Assembly: GCF_009708215.1 (NCBI RefSeq)
Contig: NZ_CP046175.1
Span: forward strand, 5,518,001-5,582,000
Reading direction: 5' to 3'
DNA: 64,000 nt
Source of the DNA: Occultella kanbiaonis
GTDB taxonomy: Bacteria > Actinomycetota > Actinomycetes > Actinomycetales > Beutenbergiaceae
The notes below the pieces were generated by a model. It had not been told where the DNA came from. It did no database searches and worked only from the letters and a program-made list of their open reading frames with translations. Made by a program: the position numbers and the translations under genes. This document shows, in pieces, positions 16,983 to 23,691 of this stretch. The stretch's first letter is position 1, and every line of letters starts with the position of its first letter.

Positions 16983-17015
16983 TTGACAACCTACAACCGT
17001 TTGGTTGTAGGTTGT
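16983..17015 (+). promoter_or_regulatory. Promoter and dyad operator of the ArsR/SRPBCC pair
   Basis: TTGACA (16983-16988) forms the -35. Overlapping it is a perfect inverted repeat with 13-bp arms, ACAACCTACAACC at 16986-16998 and its complement at 17003-17015, separated by GTTT. The right arm covers the -10 region (TAGGTT, 17008-17013), and the ATG follows six bases after the dyad, so the transcript is close to leaderless and bound repressor would exclude polymerase. Autorepression by the ArsR protein is the obvious reading. Confidence 0.85.
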
Positions 17016-17020
17016 TGGGT

Positions 17021-17377
17021 ATGACCGGAACCGAGAGCCAGAACGAGGACAGGGCCGATGCCATGTTCCACGCGCTGGCCGACCGCACGCGGCGCGACAT
17101 CCTGCGCCGGGTGCTTGCCGGAGAGCACTCGGTCACGACCCTCGCGGCGAAGTACGACATGAGCTTCGCCGCGGTACAGAAGCACGTCGCCGTACTGGAG
17201 CGGGCCGGCTTGATCAACAAGCGGCGCGCGGGCCGGGAGGCCCTCGCCAGTGGCGACGTGGAGGCGGTCCGGTCGGTGGGCTCGCTGCTCACCGAACTCG
17301 AATCGCTCTGGCGCGGGCGGATCGCCCGCATCGACGAACTGATCGCACAACCCACATCCACCGAGAGGAACCAGTGA
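17021..17377 (+). CDS. ArsR-family transcriptional regulator (SRPBCC-linked group)
   Basis: This 118-residue winged-helix protein has the ArsR core ADAMFHALADRTRRDILRRV, a GEHSVTTLAAKYDMSFAAVQ recognition helix and KHVAVLERAGLINKRRAGRE. It lacks the metal-binding ELCVCDL-type motif. The group is typically paired with an AHSA1-like protein encoded directly downstream, as here. The last codons precede the next start by only one base (TGA then ATG at 17379), so translation is coupled. ATG 17021 is preferred to the TTG at 17012, which lies inside the operator. Confidence 0.9.
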   Translation: MTGTESQNEDRADAMFHALADRTRRDILRRVLAGEHSVTTLAAKYDMSFAAVQKHVAVLERAGLINKRRAGREALASGDVEAVRSVGSLLTELESLWRGRIARIDELIAQPTSTERNQ

Positions 17378-17378
17378 C

Positions 17379-17864
17379 ATGCCTGTCACCGACGTCCAGC
17401 ACGACATGAACAACCTGACCCTGACCATCGTGGCCGAGTTCGCCGCCCCCGTCTCTCGCGTCTGGGACGTGTACGCCGACCCACGCCAGCTCGAGCGGGT
17501 GTTCGGACCGCCGACGTACCCGGCCACGTTCGTGGACCACGCGCTCATCCCCGGCAGCCGTTCGACGTACTTCATGACGAGCCCGGAGGGTGAGAAGCAC
17601 GCCGGGATCTGGGACATCAAGACCGTGACCGAACCGTCCGGCTTCACGTTCGAGGATGCGTTCTCGGACGCGGACTTCAACGTGTCCACGGATCTGCCCG
17701 TGAGCCAGAACTCGTATGCCTTCGTGGCCACCGACGGCGGGACCAAGGCGACATACGTCTCCACCTACGCCACCGCGGAGGCGTTGCAGCAGGTGCTCGA
17801 CATGGGGGTCGTCGAGGGCGCGACCTCCGCGATCAACCAGATCGACGGCTTGCTCGCCGCGTGA
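17379..17864 (+). CDS. SRPBCC (AHSA1-like) family protein
   Basis: This is a 161-residue START/Bet v1-type fold protein: LTLTIVAEFAAPVSRVWDVY at the first strand and helix, ADPRQLERVFGPPTYPATFVD, and a C-terminal long helix (EALQQVLDMGVVEGATSAIN). Members related to the activator of Hsp90 ATPase are common partners of ArsR regulators in actinobacteria and are thought to bind a hydrophobic ligand. It is the second gene of a two-gene operon. Confidence 0.88.
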   Translation: MPVTDVQHDMNNLTLTIVAEFAAPVSRVWDVYADPRQLERVFGPPTYPATFVDHALIPGSRSTYFMTSPEGEKHAGIWDIKTVTEPSGFTFEDAFSDADFNVSTDLPVSQNSYAFVATDGGTKATYVSTYATAEALQQVLDMGVVEGATSAINQIDGLLAA

Positions 17865-17879
17865 GCACCGAGGGCCGAA

Positions 17880-17905
17880 CCGGCCGGCGCGCGTGCGTCG
17901 GCCGG
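17880..17905. terminator. Candidate bidirectional terminator hairpin
   Basis: CCGGCCGGCGC at 17880-17890 pairs with 17895-17905 through 11 positions including one G-U, around a four-base loop. It lies between the convergent SRPBCC and arylsulfatase genes. There is no U tract, which is common for actinobacterial terminators, so the function is probable rather than certain. Confidence 0.45.
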
Positions 17906-17942
17906 CGGCCCCAGCTCCCGTGATCCGGTGCCGGCCTGGCTC

Positions 17943-20309
17943 CTACTGCCGGGCCATGGCGACCCTGAGGCGTTCCTCCGGGCTGATGAAGTGGTCGTTG
18001 TCGTCCGCCCCGGTGTCGAGCTGGACCCAGTGGATCTTTCCGGTGAAGGTACTTTCGCGGGCCGTGTAGTCGGGAGAGACCGGGGTGCCCGACTCGTATC
18101 CGATGTCGGTCGTCTCGTCGGCCGAGAAGACGAGCGGCTGGGTGAACTCGATCCGGCCGGCTCCGACGGCGGTCCCGTCGTGGTAGAGCGTGACGTCACC
18201 GCCCTTGCCGAGCCCCCCTCCGTCGTAGGCGAACTCCATCCGCACCTGGTGCGTGCCGGACGGGATCGGTGTGTCCGACGCCGTGGTGTAGAGGTGGATC
18301 CCGAGCACGTTGTAGGCGAATGCGAGCCGGCCATCGCGCGCGAACAGACTCCACCCGCCGAACCGGCCACCCTGGGCGATGATCACGCCGTGGACCCCGG
18401 ACCCCGGCGCCTCGATCTCCGCGGTGAGCGAGAAGGACCGGTTCTTCATGCTGACCACGCTGTTCTCGCTCAACCGGCCCATGCCCGGATAGAAGAGCTG
18501 CGACGCACCGTGCACGAGCGTGGGCCGGCCGGCCAGGGTCGGTTCGAGCCGCTCACCCGTCCGGTCGTCCATCGGCAGCACGTTGTACTTCGTCGCCTCG
18601 ATGAGCCAGAGACGCTGCAGCCGGGCGAGCAGGTCCGGGCGCTCCGCGGCCAGGTCGTGGGCCTGGCTGAAGTCCGTCGCACCGTCGTAGAGCTCCCACA
18701 GGTCGTCGTCGAACGGGGGCACCGTGGCGCCGGTCATCACCCAGGGCGTCCGGTGCTTCGTGACCGCGCTCCAGCCGCGGTGGTAGATGCCGCGGTTGCC
18801 GAACATCTCGAAGTACTGCAGGTCGTGGCGTTCCGGCGCATCCGCGTCCTCGAACGCGTACAGCATCGAGGTGCCCTCCATCGGGGACTGCAGAACCCCG
18901 TTGACCGAGGTGGGCTCCGGGATCCCGGCCGCCTCGAGGATGGTCGGCGCGATGTCGATCACGTGGGTGAACTGCGACCGCAGTCCGCCGGCCTCCGCGA
19001 TCCCGTGGGGCCAGTGCACGATCGTCCCGTTCCGGGTGCCGCCCCAGTGTGAGGCGACCTGCTTCGTCCACTGGAGCGGCGTGTCCATCGCCCACGCCCA
19101 GCCCACGGAGTAGTGGTTGTAGGAGGTGGGCGACCCGAACTCGTCCATCTTGCTGCGCATGAACTCCGGTGTCTCGAGCGCGGCCATGCCGTTGAAGTTC
19201 GCCATCTCGTTGAACGCGCCGTTGACGGTGCCCTCCGCTGAGGCGCCGTTGTCCCCGATGATGTAGTAGACGATCGTGTCATCGAGGATCTCGAGATCCT
19301 CGAGCGTGTCGATCAGCCGACCCACCTGGGTGTCGGAGTGCTCGAGGAAGCCTGCGTAGGTCTCCATCTCCCGGGCCAGGACCGGCTTGAGGTCCTCGGG
19401 CATCTCGCTCCAGGCCGGGATCTCGTCGTGGCGTGCGGTGAGTTCCGCATCCGACGGAACCACCCCGAGCTCCCGCTGCCGCGCGAAGGTGCGCTCGCGC
19501 TGCACGTCCCAGCCATCGTCGAAGCGGCCCCGGTACTTCTCGATCCACTCCGGCGCGACGTGGTGCGGTGCGTGGGTGGCACCGAGGGCGAGGTAGACGA
19601 AGAACGGGCGGTCCGGCATCAGCGCCTTCTGCTGGTTGACCCAGGAGCACGCGTGGTCGACGAGGTCCTCCGTGAGGTGGTAACCCTCCTCGGCCGTGGC
19701 CGGTGGCTCGATCGGGGTGGTCCCGTCGTAGAGCGCGGGATCCCACTGGTTGTTCTCGCCTCCGATGAAGCCGTAGAACTTCTCGAATCCGCCACCGCCC
19801 GTCGGCCAGGCGTCGAACGGGCCCATCGGGGAGGTCTGCCAGACCGGCACCTCGTGACACTTGCCGAACTGCGCCGTCGAGTAGCCGTTCAGACGCAGCG
19901 TCAGGGCGAGCGGAGCCTTCGTGTTCGACCGCAGCGAGCTGTTCCCCGGAGCGGACGTGGCCGTCTCGGTGATGCTGCCCATGCCCACCGAGTGGTGGTT
20001 GCGGCCCGTGAGCAGTGCCTGCCGGGTGGGCGCACACAGGGCCGTCGTGTGGAACCGGTTGAGCCGCAGCCCACTGCCCGCCAGCCGCTCCGCGGTCGGC
20101 GTGCGGCACGGACCGCCGAAGGCGCTCGATGCTCCGAAGCCGACGTCGTCGAGCAGGATCACGACCACGTTCGGCGCTCCCTCGGGGGGCAGGAGCGGCT
20201 CGATCGGCGGGTAGGACGTGGCCGGATCCTTCGCGTCGTACGTCGTGAGGCCGGGCGCTGGGCGGTCCGGTATCGGGAGCATGGTTCGGGCATGCCGGTC
20301 GGGACGCAT
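17943..20309 (-). CDS. Arylsulfatase (Cys-type, mycobacterial AtsA/AtsD-like)
   Basis: This is a 788-residue type I sulfatase hydrolysing sulfate esters. The metal Asp pair is in APNVVVILLDDVGFGASS and the formylglycine motif CAPTR is at residues 92-96, followed by QALLTGRNHH, so it needs the formylglycine-generating enzyme, which is not in the window. Further motifs are YIIGDNGAS and HWGGTRNGTIVHWP. The last 150 residues form a beta-sandwich-like domain (VSMKNRSFSLTAEIEAPGSG). No signal peptide is visible, so it may be cytoplasmic. It is divergent from the LAL regulator at 20481, and a perfect palindrome lies upstream at 20376-20392. Confidence 0.92.
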   Translation of the reverse strand: MRPDRHARTMLPIPDRPAPGLTTYDAKDPATSYPPIEPLLPPEGAPNVVVILLDDVGFGASSAFGGPCRTPTAERLAGSGLRLNRFHTTALCAPTRQALLTGRNHHSVGMGSITETATSAPGNSSLRSNTKAPLALTLRLNGYSTAQFGKCHEVPVWQTSPMGPFDAWPTGGGGFEKFYGFIGGENNQWDPALYDGTTPIEPPATAEEGYHLTEDLVDHACSWVNQQKALMPDRPFFVYLALGATHAPHHVAPEWIEKYRGRFDDGWDVQRERTFARQRELGVVPSDAELTARHDEIPAWSEMPEDLKPVLAREMETYAGFLEHSDTQVGRLIDTLEDLEILDDTIVYYIIGDNGASAEGTVNGAFNEMANFNGMAALETPEFMRSKMDEFGSPTSYNHYSVGWAWAMDTPLQWTKQVASHWGGTRNGTIVHWPHGIAEAGGLRSQFTHVIDIAPTILEAAGIPEPTSVNGVLQSPMEGTSMLYAFEDADAPERHDLQYFEMFGNRGIYHRGWSAVTKHRTPWVMTGATVPPFDDDLWELYDGATDFSQAHDLAAERPDLLARLQRLWLIEATKYNVLPMDDRTGERLEPTLAGRPTLVHGASQLFYPGMGRLSENSVVSMKNRSFSLTAEIEAPGSGVHGVIIAQGGRFGGWSLFARDGRLAFAYNVLGIHLYTTASDTPIPSGTHQVRMEFAYDGGGLGKGGDVTLYHDGTAVGAGRIEFTQPLVFSADETTDIGYESGTPVSPDYTARESTFTGKIHWVQLDTGADDNDHFISPEERLRVAMARQ

Positions 20310-20375
20310 GGCGGTTCCTCCGCTGGAAGCCGGGTGGGTGCCTCAGACGGTATGGAGCCCGCATGCGCGGCCACA

Positions 20376-20392
20376 TCACGCGGACCGCGTGA
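20376..20392. promoter_or_regulatory. Perfect 17-bp palindrome in the sulfatase/LAL divergent promoter
   Basis: TCACGCGGACCGCGTGA has perfect 8-bp arms around a central A. On the minus strand a TACCGT -10 box (complement of 20347-20352) would put transcription of the sulfatase near 20343, placing the palindrome centre about 41 bp upstream, the classical position for an activator. The neighbouring LuxR-type regulator is the natural candidate to bind it (inference). Confidence 0.5.
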
Positions 20393-20480
20393 AACGCCAC
20401 CCGCGCGGCCGGGCGACGCGCCGCATGAACCCGACCGTCAAGTTGCTCCGCACCCCGGCCGGCCGCACTATCGTTGACGG

Positions 20481-22730
20481 GTGAGCCACGTGCCGGGCAC
20501 GGCGTCGGCGAACGGGGGGCTCGAACGCCTTCTCCGTGAAGCCAAGTTCGACGTGCCGCGCCCGCTGGACGCAGCGGTCAGCCGGGCCGTGTTGATCGAC
20601 GCCGCGATCCGGAGTGGGCAACGCATCGTGAGCGTGACCGCGCCCCCGGGGTACGGCAAGTCGACGCTCCTGGCCCAGTGGGCCCACCGTGACGCCCGGG
20701 CGGTGGTGTGGGTCTCTCTCGACAGCTGGGACGACGATCCCCTCAGCCTCCTCGTCGTGCTGGCTTCCGCGTTCGGCACAGTGGACGGCGCTCCACTGGG
20801 TCTGGCACAGGACATGCTCGGAGCCGGCGTGTCCGCACTCGGACGCGCCGCTCCGCGCCTCGCAGCCGTGATAGCAAGGTTCGACGAGCCGTTCCTGCTC
20901 GTCCTGGATGATCTGCAGGTGCTACGTTCCCCGGCCTGCCATGACGTGCTCGGCCTGGTGATCGACGCCATCCCACCGGAGTCGCAGGTCGTCATCGCGA
21001 GCCGGTACGAACAGCCCCACCTACCGCGGCTCCGCGCCCAGGCCAGAGCGGTCGAGATCGGCGCATCCGACCTCGCCATGGACGTCGCAGGGACGGAGAA
21101 GATCTTTGCGACGACCCGGGTGGCTGCCTCGCGCGAGACCCTGGAGGCCATCACCGAACGGACTGAGGGGTGGCCGGTCGGGATCTACCTCGCGTCACTG
21201 ATCGCCCGGCATGACCATGACGGGACGGCCATGGTGTCCGGTGACGACCCGTACGTCGCCGACTACCTGCAGCGCGAGGCCTATCTGCGGTTCCCGGCCG
21301 ATACCCGGCGGTTCCTGCGTCGCACGGCCGTGCTTGAGTCGATGTCCGCATCACTGTGTGACGCCGTGCTCGGGGGGCACGACGCGCGGCGGCTGCTGCG
21401 GCACTTCGAGGCCTCGAGCCTGTTCCTGATCCCGCTGGACAGGCACCGTGAGTGGTTCCGCTATCACGCCCTGTTCCGCGAGTTCCTGCTCGGTGAACTC
21501 CTGACGGCCGAACCCGACCTGAGCGACACCCTCAGACTGCGCGCGGCCGACTGGTACGAGGCCCACGGCCTCCCCCATCGGGCGGTGGAGGTGCTGCTGC
21601 CCACGCCGCACCGGGACCGCTGCATCCGGCTCGTGACTCGCGTCGTGATGTCACTGTTCCAGTCCGGGCGGCTCTCCACGGTCGACCGCTGGTTGGCTGC
21701 CCTCGGGCCCGACGCCATCGCGGGCTACCCGCCGCTCGCCGTGCTCGCCGGATACGTCGCTCTCTACCAGGGGCACGCGGCCGAGGCCGAGCGCTGGGGT
21801 GAGATCGTCGACCGCGCCTCCTTCGAGGGCGAGAGTCTCGACGGTTCCGCCTCGTTCGCCTCCGCCCGGTCGATGTTCCGCGCCGTCCGATGCCCGGACG
21901 GCCCCGAGCAGATGCTCGCGGACGCCCAGTTCGCGATCGACAGCGAGCCGCGACTGAGCACATGGCGCGACACCGCCCTCGCCCTCGGCGGCGAAGCCGC
22001 GCTGCTGGTCGGGGACGTCGCCGCAGCAACCGACCACTTCACCTCGGCCGTCGCGGCAGCAGACGTCGGGGGCAACGCAGATGCCCTGGTACTGAGCGAG
22101 GCCCGGCTCGCACAGGCGGCCATGGACGCCGGCCGATGGGAGGACGCCCGGCCGCGGGTCGCGCACGCGGCGAGCGAGATCGCCATGCACCGGATGGAGG
22201 ACTACCCGACCAGCGCGCCTGCCTTCGCTGCGGCCGCTCGACTCGCGGTGCACGACGGCGACCTGACGACCGCACGCCGCGAACTGACCCGCGGCATGCG
22301 GGTCCGTGTGTCCTGCACATTTGCGTTCCCGACGCTCGCGGTGCGGACCAGGCTGAACTTCGCGCGGACGAGTTGGGCTCTCGGTGACAACGTGACCGTG
22401 CGACATCTCCTCCGCGAGATCGATGACCTGATGCTGCATCGGCCCAACCTCGGAGTGCTGGGCGACGAGGTCCTGGAGTTCCACAAGAACTTCGAGGCCC
22501 GTCCCACCAGCGCCGTCTCCGACGGCGTGATGTCGCCACTCTCCCCTGCGGAACTCCGGCTGCTTCCGTACCTTCAGACGTATCTGACGATCCGCGAGAT
22601 CGCGGAACGGCTGTTCATCTCCCGGAACACCGCCAGCACCGAGATCGGGGCGATCTACCGCAAACTCGGCGTCTCCTCGCGCGGCGACGCCGTGCGACAG
22701 GCAATCGCCCGGGGCCTGCTCGGCGAGTGA
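20481..22730 (+). CDS. LAL-type LuxR transcriptional regulator (MalT-like ATPase)
   Basis: This 749-residue STAND regulator has a Walker A loop APPGYGKST at residues 54-62, a Walker B-like FDEPFLLVLDDLQVL, the TEGWPVGIYLAS helix and a long helical TPR-like sensor region. The C-terminal LuxR HTH (LSPAELRLLPYLQTYLTIRE, then IAERLFISRNTASTEIGAIYR) is complete. Such proteins activate target genes on inducer and ATP binding. The GTG has TATCGT exactly 12 bases upstream and is probably leaderless. It is flanked by the sulfatase and a small AhpD-like gene, the likely targets. Its stop is three bases from the convergent gene's stop. Confidence 0.9.
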   Translation: MSHVPGTASANGGLERLLREAKFDVPRPLDAAVSRAVLIDAAIRSGQRIVSVTAPPGYGKSTLLAQWAHRDARAVVWVSLDSWDDDPLSLLVVLASAFGTVDGAPLGLAQDMLGAGVSALGRAAPRLAAVIARFDEPFLLVLDDLQVLRSPACHDVLGLVIDAIPPESQVVIASRYEQPHLPRLRAQARAVEIGASDLAMDVAGTEKIFATTRVAASRETLEAITERTEGWPVGIYLASLIARHDHDGTAMVSGDDPYVADYLQREAYLRFPADTRRFLRRTAVLESMSASLCDAVLGGHDARRLLRHFEASSLFLIPLDRHREWFRYHALFREFLLGELLTAEPDLSDTLRLRAADWYEAHGLPHRAVEVLLPTPHRDRCIRLVTRVVMSLFQSGRLSTVDRWLAALGPDAIAGYPPLAVLAGYVALYQGHAAEAERWGEIVDRASFEGESLDGSASFASARSMFRAVRCPDGPEQMLADAQFAIDSEPRLSTWRDTALALGGEAALLVGDVAAATDHFTSAVAAADVGGNADALVLSEARLAQAAMDAGRWEDARPRVAHAASEIAMHRMEDYPTSAPAFAAAARLAVHDGDLTTARRELTRGMRVRVSCTFAFPTLAVRTRLNFARTSWALGDNVTVRHLLREIDDLMLHRPNLGVLGDEVLEFHKNFEARPTSAVSDGVMSPLSPAELRLLPYLQTYLTIREIAERLFISRNTASTEIGAIYRKLGVSSRGDAVRQAIARGLLGE

Positions 22731-22733
22731 GCC

Positions 22734-23051
22734 TCACTCCTGATCCATGCCGAACATATCCAGCCCGAGCGCCAACGCCACCTTTGAGGCCGCGGCCACC
22801 GCGATCGGTAGACCCACTATCGGGGTCACCACAGCGAGGACGTCGACGATCTCCGCCGTGGTCGCCCCTGCCGAGACCGCATCATCGACCTCGCTGCCAT
22901 AGCTCGGCTCGGCACCGCCGACGGCGAACAGGGCAGCCAGCCGGACGAGGGCCACCGTCCTGGGTTCAAGCGCGGTCGGTGGCACCGCGAGTTCGGTCTC
23001 GAGATTCGCGTCGTTAAGGGCGAAGCGGCGCAATCGGTCGTTGTAACTCAC
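22734..23051 (-). CDS. Carboxymuconolactone decarboxylase / AhpD-like protein
   Basis: A 105-residue all-helical protein with LEPRTVALVRLAALFAVGG, then VDDAVSAGATTAEIVDVLAV and a C-terminal helix, the arrangement of the CMD family. The CxxC pair of AhpD-type peroxidase partners is absent, so a redox role is unlikely. CMD-family proteins next to LAL regulators are frequent in actinobacteria. The GTG 23049-23051 follows AAGGGG. Confidence 0.82.
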   Translation of the reverse strand: MSYNDRLRRFALNDANLETELAVPPTALEPRTVALVRLAALFAVGGAEPSYGSEVDDAVSAGATTAEIVDVLAVVTPIVGLPIAVAAASKVALALGLDMFGMDQE

Positions 23052-23135
23052 TCCAGACCCCTTGTTCAGGTGCCGGGCCTAGGTCGGCACCATGGCTGCT
23101 GCACGCATTCACACATGCAGACCACCTCCACCGCA

Positions 23136-23152
23136 TCACGCGGATCGGATGA
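23136..23152. promoter_or_regulatory. Second, imperfect copy of the 20376 palindrome
   Basis: TCACGCGGATCGGATGA matches the palindrome at 20376-20392 in 14 of 17 positions, and the flanking CA before it and A after it also agree. It sits between the divergent CMD-like and SHOCT genes, 85 bp before the CMD-like start. No clear -10 box at the matching distance was found. Confidence 0.35.
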
Positions 23153-23265
23153 ACTGGCGCCCGCTGTCAACTTCATGTGTTCTGCGTGACGACAGCCCAG
23201 GTTGGGTCGGTCGAACCTTGGCTCACGCGGCCGACGCCGCGCCCAGATGGACGAAAGGAACTCCG

Positions 23266-23655
23266 GTGAACAGTTTCATGGAATGGTTCTGGCTGATGGT
23301 CTGGTGGTTCGCTTTCGTGATGTACCTGGTGGTCCTGTTCCAGATCATCGCGGACCTCTTCCGAGACCGAGAGCTCAACGGCTGGCTCAAGGCGTTGTGG
23401 ATGATCTTCCTGATCATCCTCCCGTTCCTCGCCGGCGCGATCTATCTCATCGCCCGCGGACGTGGGATGGGGCAACGTCAAGCCGAGCAGATGTCCGCGA
23501 GCCGCGCCGAGACCGACGCCTACATCCGCAACGTGGCAGCCTCGACCCCGGCCGCTTCTCCGACTGCTCAGGTCAGCGAGGCGAAGGCCCTCCTCGACAG
23601 CGGGGCGATCGATGAACGTGAGTTCGCCGTCCTCAAGGCGAAGGCGCTCGCCTGA
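23266..23655 (+). CDS. SHOCT/PLDc_N-domain membrane protein
   Basis: A 129-residue protein with two transmembrane helices (about 8-28 and 41-61; WLMVWWFAFVMYLVVLFQII and ALWMIFLIILPFLAGAIYLI) of the PLDc_N cardiolipin-synthase-like type. A cytoplasmic tail ends in a SHOCT motif (EAKALLDSGAIDEREFAVLK). Many actinobacteria encode such small proteins, which probably act in membrane stress or oligomerisation. The GTG 23266 has AAAGGA seven bases upstream; the longer frame from 23092 has no ribosome site. Confidence 0.8.
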   Translation: MNSFMEWFWLMVWWFAFVMYLVVLFQIIADLFRDRELNGWLKALWMIFLIILPFLAGAIYLIARGRGMGQRQAEQMSASRAETDAYIRNVAASTPAASPTAQVSEAKALLDSGAIDEREFAVLKAKALA

Positions 23656-23691
23656 GCGTAAACCTGCCGACCGTGGACCCGCCGGCACGCG

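Noticed and set aside
17943-20309. Secreted glycosaminoglycan sulfatase
   Set aside because: No signal peptide is present and the sequence is closer to mycobacterial-type arylsulfatases; the link with the lyase is only by neighbourhood.
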